From Firmicutes bacterium HGW-Firmicutes-16 (lineage in GTDB: Bacteria > Bacillota > Clostridia > Oscillospirales > Oscillospiraceae): a DNA stretch of 47,983 nucleotides. Each line of letters begins with the position of its first letter. Positions within the stretch are counted from its first letter, which is position 1. Position numbers and translations under genes: made by a program. The notes below the pieces were generated by a model. The model made no database searches and was not told the origin of the DNA. It worked only from the letters and a program-made list of their open reading frames with translations. Positions 25,970-34,008 of this stretch are shown here, in pieces. The stretch spans positions 1,113 through 49,095 of the forward strand of contig PGZZ01000013.1 in assembly GCA_002841545.1 (NCBI GenBank). The letters are read 5' to 3'.

Positions 25970-27375
25970 GGCACCACCTTGAAAGACTTAACAAGATTGC
26001 CCTTTGCAAATATGTGTGTTGCACAGGACACACATGGATCGAAGGTGCGGATAATTCGGCCTATCTCCACAGGATTATCAGTATTTTCAATTAATGTACT
26101 TATTAAAGCCTTTTCGCAAGGACCCGGCAGCATGTCATTGCCTCTTGTTGAAAGGTTCCAGGTGGATGGAGTAATAATCTGATATTGCTCGATCAAGCCG
26201 TTTTCAATCCTTACCCAGTGACCCAGAGCGCCCCTTGTTGTATCAGTCAAACCCGCACCGAATGCACTTTGCGGCACAGCATATTCCTTCTGCACAGAAA
26301 CCCCCGGAATTAGATTATTCAAAAGCGTGAGAATAATCTCGCTAAGCTTCTTGGCTTCGAGAACCCTTGCCAGTGTTCTGTCCATAGTCGATATGCCGTG
26401 TCGATACTCACCGCTAAGCCACATCCTAGCGAGCGGCCCGACTTCGCAGGGAACTCCAGCGTACCTCGGTGCCTTCACCCATGAGTAAGCTCCGACCTTT
26501 TTTATATCTGGCTCTGGAATCTCTTGCTCGGGTGTATAGGTTTCACGTTTTGCCGTATACCAAGAGGAGTGAATATTCTCGGTTATCCAGCGCGGATTAA
26601 GATTTTGAACTGAGCCATCAACGTAGACAAGCGGGTCTACATAGAGCGTTCCAAGCTTTTCGTAACCGTCAAAGCACCCATAAGTTAAGAGATTCCCATA
26701 ACCGCGGCCGTTATTAAAATACTCCGGATAATACTCGGCGATGGCATATGCGTCGGGTATCATTGTACTGATAATAAAACTCCTTATATTATCAGCAATA
26801 GAACGCATAAATGATATGTTTTCAGCGCTTGCCTCTGACGTAGCCCCGCCTATGAAAACCCCATGGTTGTGCGGTGCTTTGCCGCCTAAAATCGCCAGCA
26901 TCTCATGCGCGCTCCGGCTAATTTCAAGAGAATCAAAATAATGCTGGACGATAAGATCGTTTTTTGTTTTTGGAAGCCTAAAGTCATTGTGATCAGTTTC
27001 GAAAAGCGGGTTTTCTTGCGGCAGCTTTATATAATCCGGTACTGTATATTGATAAAAGTGACGAATATGGTTTTGCAAAAACTCGCAGGCATGGATTATG
27101 TCCCTAAGATATCTGCCTTGCTCTGAAACAGCGACACCTAATGCGTCTTCTAGCGCCATTGAGGAAGCTATAGAATGGGCCGTTGAACAAATGCCGCAGA
27201 TGCGCTGAGTAAAGTATACGGCGTCAAAGGGGCTTCTGCCCTCTAGCATTTTCTCAAAGCCTCTGAAAAGAAGGCCTTCGGTTTTTGCTTCTGTCACCGC
27301 ATTCTTTTCGATTATTGCTTCGATTTCCATAAAGCCACTGATTCGTGTTACAGGATTTATTACAACTCTTTTCGT
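25966..27375 (-). CDS. [NiFe]-hydrogenase large subunit (apparent ACG start)
   Basis: Holds the Ni-Fe active site. RICGICS (Cys60, Cys63) and DPCVSCATH (Cys448, Cys451) give the four ligands, with a 15-residue tail after His454 for the maturation protease. The first ATG is at 27330, but the frame stays open upstream and encodes the conserved N-terminal strand VVINPVTRISGF. The only plausible start for it is ACG at 27375-27373, eight bases after AAAGGGG and 14 bases after the small-subunit stop. From there the protein is 469 residues. Either ACG initiates or an ancestral ATG has mutated and the shortened form from 27330 is made. Confidence 0.9.
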   Translation of the reverse strand, partial: TKRVVINPVTRISGFMEIEAIIEKNAVTEAKTEGLLFRGFEKMLEGRSPFDAVYFTQRICGICSTAHSIASSMALEDALGVAVSEQGRYLRDIIHACEFLQNHIRHFYQYTVPDYIKLPQENPLFETDHNDFRLPKTKNDLIVQHYFDSLEISRSAHEMLAILGGKAPHNHGVFIGGATSEASAENISFMRSIADNIRSFIISTMIPDAYAIAEYYPEYFNNGRGYGNLLTYGCFDGYEKLGTLYVDPLVYVDGSVQNLNPRWITENIHSSWYTAKRETYTPEQEIPEPDIKKVGAYSWVKAPRYAGVPCEVGPLARMWLSGEYRHGISTMDRTLARVLEAKKLSEIILTLLNNLIPGVSVQKEYAVPQSAFGAGLTDTTRGALGHWVRIENGLIEQYQIITPSTWNLSTRGNDMLPGPCEKALISTLIENTDNPVEIGRIIRTFDPCVSCATHIFAKGNLVKSFKVVP

Positions 27376-27389
27376 ATAAAACGCCCCTT

Positions 27390-28277
27390 TCAGGTTGTGT
27401 TATAGCTGATAAAAGGCTTCATCTTGTCCGGGAAACCAAACATGGCGCAGCCGATGCAAGGACTGTTATCGCCGATTGGCCAGTTGACTCGGTCGTTCCA
27501 TTTTCTTATTGGGCAGTCAACTCTTGTAACAGGCCCCCTGCATCCGAGCTTGAACATGCAGGTTTCGTCTCCGAGCTTTTCGGCAAAAACCCCTTGCTCA
27601 AAAAACGGATGCCTTGGGCAGCAGTCGTGTATAAGGGTACTATAGAACATGAGAGGCCTGGCTCTTTCATCAAGAGCAGGTTCCCCGAAAAGCAAGATAT
27701 AGGCCAGAGTTCCCATAAACCAGTCGGGGTGACAAGGGCAGCCCGGCAGTTTAATGACCTTTCGGTTTAATAAGTCCTGTACTCCGACGCATTTCGAGGG
27801 ATTCGGCCGTGCTGCCGAAATCCCTCCGTCGGAAGCGCAGGTGCCTACCGCAATGACGTAAGCCGCCCCTTCACCGAGTTCCTTTATCGCCCTGTAAGCA
27901 GTTATAGACTCCCCTTTAAACCTTCCGATCACGTTGTAAAGGCCGCCGTCCTTTGTTGAAACAGCGCCCTCCACAGCGAGTATGTAGTCTTTGCCGAGCA
28001 TATTAAACAGTTTCTCCATGGCAAATTCGCCTTCAGCTGCCATCAGGCTGTTGTCATAAACGATTTTAACCATTTGTGTCGCGAGGCTCTTGAAGTCGGG
28101 GTCAGCTCCATCAAGTAAAGAGATAATGTTGCCCGAGCAGCCTGTAAGCTCAAGCCATATCAGGTTTCTTTTTTGTATCTTATTCATGGTGACAGCATCA
28201 ATAGCCTTATTTACAAGAACCGAGGCTGTTTCCAGCCTCATCGTAATATTAGGACAATTTATATTTTTTTCATTCAT
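27390..28277 (-). CDS. [NiFe]-hydrogenase small subunit
   Basis: 295 residues without twin-arginine signal, so cytoplasmic. Iron-sulfur ligands: Cys47 in LTGCSGN, Cys147 in GTCASDGG and Cys180 in PGCPCHPD for the proximal cluster; His217, Cys220, Cys240 and Cys246 for the distal; Cys255, Cys274 and Cys277 (PCIGC) for the medial. The first Cys of the usual CxxC proximal pair is Leu44, while an extra Cys182 follows Cys180. Start and stop overlap or abut the neighbours. It pairs with the large subunit just downstream to form the catalytic dimer. Confidence 0.9.
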   Translation of the reverse strand: MNEKNINCPNITMRLETASVLVNKAIDAVTMNKIQKRNLIWLELTGCSGNIISLLDGADPDFKSLATQMVKIVYDNSLMAAEGEFAMEKLFNMLGKDYILAVEGAVSTKDGGLYNVIGRFKGESITAYRAIKELGEGAAYVIAVGTCASDGGISAARPNPSKCVGVQDLLNRKVIKLPGCPCHPDWFMGTLAYILLFGEPALDERARPLMFYSTLIHDCCPRHPFFEQGVFAEKLGDETCMFKLGCRGPVTRVDCPIRKWNDRVNWPIGDNSPCIGCAMFGFPDKMKPFISYNTT

Positions 28278-28717
28278 GTCACAATCTTCCCAACTGCCTT
28301 TAAACGGCTGAGTATCGGCTGACCCGAATGGCAGGACGTAAATTCACGGGTCACGTCCCTACCTGCCGTCAGACCGAAATGCGTTGCCGCAGCCCAAGCT
28401 GCGTTATTTGTCACATCATATACGGTACCGTTTACCGCAACGTATGCAGGGTTACCGTTTTTGCCGTTGTATCTTGAAAGCTCTGCCCGAGTGAATGATT
28501 TGTTTGGACTACTTATGATATCGGGCGCATTTGCGGTATTATTTTTTTGAACATCATTTTGTGCGCCTTGCAGCAGAACGGAAAGATCGCTTATGTTTTT
28601 CCGAAGGCTGTTTAAGAGGGTGTTTTTCGTACAGGAATTGCAGGTTACATATAAGCTGTCTATCGTGCTATGCATCTCCTTGAAGATGCTATTTACATAA
28701 AATTCACGGTCATTCAT
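28274..28717 (-). CDS. cytochrome b5-like heme-binding domain protein
   Basis: 147 residues. An N-terminal helical region (1-70) with CNSCTK leads to a C-terminal cytochrome-b5-like domain (about 73-147: FTRAELSRYNGKNGNPAYVAVNGTVYDV, split here only for description) with candidate axial histidines in ATHFGLTAGRD and SCHSG. No signal peptide or membrane helix is seen. It is the first gene of the hydrogenase operon, overlapping the small subunit by four bases, with CAGGAGC as ribosome site. It may carry electrons to or from the hydrogenase; some prokaryotic b5-like domains bind steroids or other ligands instead. Confidence 0.8.
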   Translation of the reverse strand: MNDREFYVNSIFKEMHSTIDSLYVTCNSCTKNTLLNSLRKNISDLSVLLQGAQNDVQKNNTANAPDIISSPNKSFTRAELSRYNGKNGNPAYVAVNGTVYDVTNNAAWAAATHFGLTAGRDVTREFTSCHSGQPILSRLKAVGKIVT

Positions 28718-28910
28718 GTATAACGCTCCTGATATATGTATTCAAAGTCAGTACAGTATATTCTTTGAAATACTATATGTTTCGCATTCAAATAGCTTTT
28801 GGCTGTTATCTTATAACATGTAGGTGAAATCGTGGCATAAAGTTCAATGCTCTGATTACTTTTTTGATAGAATGTTGTGAAATATTCTACATAAAGAAAG
28901 AAAACTTTAA

Positions 28911-30058
28911 ATGTACACTAAAGAACAGAGAGAAATGATACTCCGGCAACATCAAGAGGGAAAGAACGTTACAGAAATATGCGCGGAGTACAACGTTTCA
29001 AAGAGCAGTTTATATAATTGGCTTAGACAGGATAGACCGGTTAAATCACAAAGGAAGACTTCTATCACATGCAGAATGTACTATGAATTGGAGCAAGAAG
29101 TGCTGCGTCTGAGGGAGGAGGTCGAGATATTACATAGAGCTGGTCGCCCCGCACGAACTTCTGTGGAGCAAAAACTGCCTGAGCTGGTACGTCTGAATAC
29201 AGAATATGGGTATAGCGTCCATGCGCTCTGCCGCGCGTTGGAGGTGCGGCGCTCGGCGTTCTACCATTACACGCTACGCCGACCGGAGCAGACCGTTTTC
29301 CAACGCGATGCAGAGCAGCTAAAACTTGCCATTGCAGAGATTTTCAACGAAAGCAAGTGTCGGTTTGGTTCGCGAATGATTCGCGTTAAGCTGATGGAAC
29401 GCGGCTATACTGCAAGCCAAGTACGGATTGCGGCATTAATGAAGGAACTTGAACTTGTATGCAATGCGCAAAAAAAGACTCTCCAGGAGTATAGGAGAGT
29501 CTATCAATATAGTGGACACGCCTTTGCGGTCAACAAGCTGAAACGGCAGTTCACTCAGACGGCGCCGAATCTGGTTTGGGTCAGCGATTTGACTTATCTT
29601 CGGACGCTGGAGGCGGTTTACTATCTGTGCGTAATACTTGATCTCTTTTCCCGCAAGGTTATTTCCTATACACTTTCAGATTCTAAGGCTCCGAAAATCG
29701 TGACCAACTGCTTTCAGAGGGCATATGAAAAACGGCAACCACCAGACGGGCTAATGTTCCATAGCGACCAAGGTGCGAAATACTACTCCAGTGAGTTGCG
29801 CGACATAATGAATAAGCATTGCGTTGTTCAGTCCTTCTCAAATGTTGGAACACCCTATGAAAATGCCGTCGTTTAGTCATTCTTTGGTTCCATGAAACGA
29901 GAGCAAATCTATCAGAACGTTTATACCGGTCGTGAGGCGCTGATAGATGCTGAGGAGGAGTATCCCATTTCTACAACCACGAGCGCCCGCATCAGAGGCT
30001 TGGTATGCTGACGCCTGCCCAGGCGGAGGAGGCATATTTCGCCTCAAAATCGCAATAA
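28911..30058 (+). pseudogene. IS3-family transposase, inactivated at the catalytic glutamate
   Basis: A fused OrfA-OrfB frame: helix-turn-helix (ICAEYNVSKSSLYNWL, 23-38), then the integrase core with Asp226 (WVSDLTYL) and Asp286 (HSDQGAKYYS). TAG at 29874-29876 falls exactly where the DD35E glutamate belongs (position 322; normal text NAVVESFFGSMK). Beyond it the frame continues (SFFGSMKREQIYQNVYTG), then one base is lost near 29,960 and the tail HFYNHERPHQRLGML.. resumes to TAA30058. No clear left terminal repeat was found in 28,718-28,910, a stretch that also holds the hydrogenase operon leader. A terminal hairpin follows directly. Confidence 0.9.
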
Positions 30059-30060
30059 AA

Positions 30061-30117
30061 GAAGTGAAGGACAAATTGGAATTCCAGAAAATCTGTATCC
30101 AATCTGCCCTTCACTTC
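30061..30117. repeat. IS3 3'-end hairpin, copy B
   Basis: A 20-bp inverted repeat with two mismatches (30061-30080 with 30098-30117) and the 17-base loop ATTCCAGAAAATCTGTA shared by all four copies. It starts three bases after the transposase stop and ends one base before the antiporter stop codon on the other strand. Confidence 0.85.
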
Positions 30118-30118
30118 A

Positions 30119-31114
30119 TCATGCCATCACGGTCGATATTACTTTATATATAATATATGCGATATAGCTCAGCAACAGGAAAATTCCCGTTCCTCGAAAC
30201 AATTTCTTTTTTACCAGTGATACTATCAACACAAAAATTGTGAGTATAAGCATCGCTGCAACATCAATCCAGAGGCGGCTTTCGGCAACTATCGGGGAAA
30301 TTACCGAAGAAAAGCCTAACACGAGCAAGATGTTAAATATATTACTACCGATGCAATTCCCAAGCACTATATCCGGCTCTTTTTTCAATGCCGCCATGAT
30401 ACTTGTGATAAGCTCCGGAATTGTGGTGGCGAGCGCCACTACAGTCAGGCCAATCAGTGTTTCACTCAAGCCAAGGCTTTTGGCTATTTGTGTACTGCTG
30501 TCTACTGTGAGATTCCCACCAATAAAAAGGCCTAGAAGTGATATTAGGGATAAAAACGATAGCTTTGCAAGACTCTCATTTCGTTGTTTAATTTCAGCTT
30601 CCTGCGGTAACTGGTTTCCGTCGCCGTCGGTGTCGATGCCACCTTCGGTATCAATCTGAATCTTCATGGAATTTTTCGCATCCCGAAAGACATAAATCAT
30701 AAACCCTAGAAATCCTAAAAGAAGAATGCAGCCTTCAGTACGTGACAGACGTCCATCCACAAAGAGCATTACCGCAAGAATGATTTGGATGCCAAGCAGC
30801 ATAGGTATTTCGCGTTTTAGAACATTATCTCTCACATACAATGGCATGATGATGGCCGAAATACCTACAATCAAAGCAATGTTCGACAAAGAACTTCCGA
30901 TAATATTGCCCAGCGATAGTTGATTTGTGTGGTTAATTCCCGAAATAATTCCGACCGCCAATTCTGGGGCACTGGTGCCGAAAGCGATCACGGTGATACC
31001 GATAATAAAAGAGGAAATGCCGTATCTGCGCGCAATTTTGGAAGAAGAATCTATCAAAACATCTGCGCTTTTTATAATCATCGCAAGACCTAAAATCAAT
31101 AAAAACAACTGCAT
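30119..31114 (-). CDS. calcium/sodium antiporter (CaCA family, YrbG-like)
   Basis: 331 residues, about ten membrane helices in two inverted halves, each with the ion-binding alpha-repeat: FGTSAPELAVG (first) followed by LGNIIGSSLSNIALIVG, and ATTIPELITS (second) followed by LGNCIGSNIFNILLVLG. Exchanges Ca2+ for Na+ or H+ across the membrane. A GAAAGGATC site precedes ATG31114. The central loop (about 145-175) is acidic and charged. It stands alone, and its 3' end abuts the IS hairpin without loss of conserved sequence. Confidence 0.92.
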   Translation of the reverse strand: MQLFLLILGLAMIIKSADVLIDSSSKIARRYGISSFIIGITVIAFGTSAPELAVGIISGINHTNQLSLGNIIGSSLSNIALIVGISAIIMPLYVRDNVLKREIPMLLGIQIILAVMLFVDGRLSRTEGCILLLGFLGFMIYVFRDAKNSMKIQIDTEGGIDTDGDGNQLPQEAEIKQRNESLAKLSFLSLISLLGLFIGGNLTVDSSTQIAKSLGLSETLIGLTVVALATTIPELITSIMAALKKEPDIVLGNCIGSNIFNILLVLGFSSVISPIVAESRLWIDVAAMLILTIFVLIVSLVKKKLFRGTGIFLLLSYIAYIIYKVISTVMA

Positions 31115-31363
31115 GTAACGATCCTTTCAAATGCTTGTATTTGCAAAAAATGGGTGGAAAACTTTGTACGAAGCTCTCCACCCATAAGCTCAAATTCTTA
31201 AAAACAGTTTCCTGACCAACCGGAATATTAATTTCTATCTTTACTATTTTACCATATAATGAGCGACATATCAATATTTCATAGTGTACTGCGGTGAAAA
31301 ATTAAAGTGACGTCTGAAAATAATTCTCAGCTTTAGTAATAAAGTTTTCAAACTGTTTGCTTT

Positions 31364-31419
31364 TAAAATTGTAATCATGCTAATATTGAACTAAAATTGT
31401 AATCATGCTAATATTGAAC
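31364..31419 (+). repeat. 28-bp tandem duplication upstream of citrate synthase
   Basis: Two identical 28-base units (31364-31391 and 31392-31419), followed by a nine-base partial third. The rest of 31,115-31,363 shows no gene. Confidence 0.95.
31386..31414 (+). promoter_or_regulatory. promoter formed across the tandem duplication
   Basis: TTGAAC (31386-31391, end of unit 1), a 17-base spacer and TAATAT (31409-31414, within unit 2). The duplication brings the two boxes into register. Transcription would begin near 31,421, just before the AGGAGAG site. Confidence 0.6.
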
Positions 31420-31473
31420 TAAAATTGCTAATCGATAGGAGAGATTGTTATTAGCATTTCATATTATTCATAT

Positions 31474-32811
31474 GTGACGCCAAACTTAGAGCGTTTGGCA
31501 GATACTTGTCGAGAAAACAACTGTATTAATCAAGAGGACTACGTGCGCTTCGAGGTAAAGCGAGGCTTGCGAGATGTCAATGGAGAGGGTGTAAGGGCAG
31601 GGCTGACTGAGATTTCAGAAATATGTTCTTACCGAGATGTTAACGGGGAAAAAGTACCGATTGACGGCGAGCTATGTTATCGTGGTTACGATATCAATGA
31701 TATTGTCCATGGCTTTATGGACAAAGGAGACTTCGGTTTTGAGGAAACCGCTTTCCTCCTTATGTTCGGAAAGCTTCCAACGCAGGCGGAGCTTTCCGAA
31801 TTCAAGGAACAGCTATCATTTCGCCGCAGCTTACCCACCAATTTTGTAAGAGACGTCATTTTAAAAGCACCAAGCAGTGATATGATGAATACTCTGTCGC
31901 GCAGTATTCTTACAATGGCAAGCTATGACGAAAAACCTGACGATATCAGTCTTCCCAATGTGGTTCGTCAATGCATCAACATGATTGCCATTTTCCCGCT
32001 TTTGGCTGTATATGGGTATCAGGGCTACACATATAAATCCGGAAATAGCTTGTTGATACATGCACCCCGAAAGGACCTCTCAACGGCAGAAAATATTCTC
32101 CATCTTTTGCGGGCCGACTCCCAATACACACCGCTTGAAGCGCGTATATTGGATCTTTGCCTCGTGCTTCACGCCGAGCATGGCGGCGGCAACAACTCCA
32201 CCTTTACAACTCATGTTGTTACCAGCAGCGGAACCGATACCTACAGCTGTATGGCTGCAGCTCTCGCTAGCCTTAAAGGACCCCGACATGGCGGCGCAAA
32301 TCACAAGGTTGTGCAGATGTTTGATGATATGGAGCAAAAGCTTAGCGACTGGACGGACGAGGATGAAATCAAGGATTATTTAAAACTCCTTCTTCACAAG
32401 GAACGCTTTGATAAAAGTGGGCTAATTTACGGAATGGGACATGCAGTTTACTCAGTCAGCGACCCTCGAGCCGTGATTTTAAAGCAGTTCGTCGAGCTGC
32501 TTTGCGCCGAAAAGGGGCTGGAAAAGGAATACCGTCTTTATTCAACAGTAGAGCGTTTGGCGCCGCAGGTAATTGCAGATGAACGAAAGATTTACAAAGG
32601 CGTCAGTGCCAATGTGGATTTCTATAGTGGCTTTGTTTATCGTATGCTCGGGTTACCTATGGAGCTGTATACACCGATGTTTGCCATAGCACGTGTTGCA
32701 GGTTGGAGTGCACACCGTATGGAGGAAATCGTAAACATGGGTAAAATAATCAGGCCTGCATATGCATGCGTTCAATCGCGCAGGGAATATACTCCGAAGG
32801 ACATAAGATAA
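31474..32811 (+). CDS. gltA: citrate synthase
   Basis: 445 residues from GTG31474, typical of the Clostridia type. It has VPIDGELCYRGYDINDIV near the N-terminus and the His-containing substrate motifs LHAEHGGGNNSTFTTHV, GPRHGGANHKV and GMGHAVYSVSDPR, plus Arg-rich end GWSAHRMEE. Condenses oxaloacetate and acetyl-CoA; a methylcitrate synthase cannot be excluded. The start is odd: AGGAGAG at 31437-31443 lies 30 bases before GTG31474, but six bases before an in-frame ATT31450. No other TCA-cycle gene is adjacent. A terminator lies at 32,971. Confidence 0.92.
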   Translation: MTPNLERLADTCRENNCINQEDYVRFEVKRGLRDVNGEGVRAGLTEISEICSYRDVNGEKVPIDGELCYRGYDINDIVHGFMDKGDFGFEETAFLLMFGKLPTQAELSEFKEQLSFRRSLPTNFVRDVILKAPSSDMMNTLSRSILTMASYDEKPDDISLPNVVRQCINMIAIFPLLAVYGYQGYTYKSGNSLLIHAPRKDLSTAENILHLLRADSQYTPLEARILDLCLVLHAEHGGGNNSTFTTHVVTSSGTDTYSCMAAALASLKGPRHGGANHKVVQMFDDMEQKLSDWTDEDEIKDYLKLLLHKERFDKSGLIYGMGHAVYSVSDPRAVILKQFVELLCAEKGLEKEYRLYSTVERLAPQVIADERKIYKGVSANVDFYSGFVYRMLGLPMELYTPMFAIARVAGWSAHRMEEIVNMGKIIRPAYACVQSRREYTPKDIR

Positions 32812-32879
32812 AATACGATAACTAGTCGATTGCCCCAGAGATTTTTGTGCAAATAGGATATACTTTTCAAGAAGATCTG

Positions 32880-32940
32880 GTTGATGAAACGCAGCCGGTT
32901 CTATAACAACAAACGTATTCAACTAAAATATGCTACCGCC
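32880..32940 (+). pseudogene. possible IS3-family transposase C-terminal scrap
   Basis: A short frame reads RFYNNKRIQLKYA, like the FYNNxRIQLKL end of many IS3-family OrfB proteins. Only about 20 codons are recognisable and no inverted repeat is seen, so this is tentative. Confidence 0.35.
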
Positions 32941-32970
32941 GTTTAAAAAACGATGCCGGCATTTATGTTT

Positions 32971-33001
32971 AAAATTGAGGGGTAAATACCCCTCAATTTT
33001 T
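32971..33001 (+). terminator. Rho-independent terminator after citrate synthase
   Basis: A perfect 14-bp stem (32971-32984 with 32987-33000), 2-base loop in the strict count, with the T run inside and after the right arm. About 160 bases downstream of the citrate synthase stop. Confidence 0.75.
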
Positions 33002-33094
33002 CAGCAATTACATATATGCGCTAAAAAGACCGTTTGGAAATTGCTGTTCACGACAAGAATTAACAATGGTGCACAATATTGGTTAACACAATTA

Positions 33095-33122
33095 TTGCAT
33101 TTCTCTGAAAAATCAGTATAAT
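33095..33122 (+). promoter_or_regulatory. promoter of the GntR/RCK_C regulator
   Basis: TTGCAT (33095-33100), a 16-base spacer and TATAAT (33117-33122). The leader of about 60 bases contains TTGAGGAG before ATG33189. Confidence 0.6.
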
Positions 33123-33188
33123 TATCTCACGGCATTAAACTTTCACACGAGACACTTATAAAGAGAATTGAGGAGCTAATACTAAATT

Positions 33189-33809
33189 ATGGATAATAAT
33201 ATCATTGCCCCAATTTACGCACAAATTGCGCTCGATATTGCTCTACGTATCAGCAAGGGGGATCTAAAGGAAAAAAGCAAAGTTTTCGGGCGTTCGGTAA
33301 TGGCGTCCGAATATGGAGTGTCGCCAGAAACCATTCGGAGAGCTATGAGATTGCTTGAAGATATGGAGATCGTTGAAAGCAAGCACAGTAGTGGATCAAT
33401 TATCACTTCGGCAGAAAATGCAAAAAAATATATCGAAAGATTTGGAAATAGGAATAATATACGCGTATGTCAAAAGAACCTAAATGAGCTTTTGGAGCAG
33501 CAGGAATTGCTTTGCCGTCAGATTGCTGAGGTTGCCGGATCGATAGTCAGAATAAACGAAAAGTTTTCACAGTCAACGCCTTTCAACACCTACGAGGTTA
33601 AAATTTCTGAAAATTCGAAGCTGGTTAACAAAACAATCGGAGACAGCATGTTTTGGCAAAACACCTCGGCAACTATTATTGCCATACGTCGCTCGGAAAT
33701 CATAATTCTTTCCCCGGGCCCATATGCAGTTTTTTATGTTGATGATACCATAATTTTTGTTGGCGACATGAACTGCATAGAAGCCGTAATTGATTTTGTC
33801 AATCAGTAG
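33189..33809 (+). CDS. GntR-type regulator with RCK_C (TrkA-C) domain, BusR-like
   Basis: 206 residues. A GntR/YtrA-type winged helix (about 5-72, MASEYGVSPETIRRAMRLLE with HSSGSII wing) and a coiled linker (about 90-120, NLNELLEQQELLCRQIAEV) lead to a C-terminal RCK_C domain (about 130-206, YEVKISENSKLVNKTIGD .. AVFYVDDTIIFVGD). This is the architecture of BusR, which binds cyclic di-AMP and represses osmolyte uptake in lactic bacteria. Ligand and target are not shown here. A terminator separates it from an amino-acid ABC operon whose promoter carries a palindrome, the obvious candidate target. Confidence 0.82.
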   Translation: MDNNIIAPIYAQIALDIALRISKGDLKEKSKVFGRSVMASEYGVSPETIRRAMRLLEDMEIVESKHSSGSIITSAENAKKYIERFGNRNNIRVCQKNLNELLEQQELLCRQIAEVAGSIVRINEKFSQSTPFNTYEVKISENSKLVNKTIGDSMFWQNTSATIIAIRRSEIIILSPGPYAVFYVDDTIIFVGDMNCIEAVIDFVNQ

Positions 33810-33832
33810 GATTTTGCATAAATAATACGTCA

Positions 33833-33870
33833 GCCATGCTTTCACACCCAAATGAAAGCATGGCTTTTTT
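33833..33870 (+). terminator. Rho-independent terminator
   Basis: A perfect 12-bp stem (33833-33844 with 33853-33864) around an 8-base loop, followed by TTTTTT. It ends the regulator transcript. Confidence 0.95.
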
Positions 33871-33914
33871 GCGAGATTATACCTGCATAGAGCGTATTAT
33901 TATAACTTGTTTGC

Positions 33915-33953
33915 TTGACAACCAACAACTTGAGTAGTACAATAAAGTTGTTG
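33915..33953 (+). promoter_or_regulatory. ABC-transporter promoter with overlapping palindromic operator
   Basis: TTGACA (33915-33920), a 17-base spacer and TACAAT (33938-33943) make a near-consensus promoter. An inverted repeat CAACAACTT (33923-33931) and AAGTTGTTG (33945-33953) flanks the -10 box. A protein bound there would block RNA polymerase. Confidence 0.75.
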
Positions 33954-34008
33954 CTGCAAACGCATATTTTATTTTAGGGCAACAAAATAAAAATGATAAG
34001 GAGCAAAA

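Noticed and set aside
29877-30074. Minus-strand frame ending in the IS hairpin, also present at 39,173-39,376
   Set aside because: It is antisense to the transposase tail; similarity between the two places reflects the IS relics.
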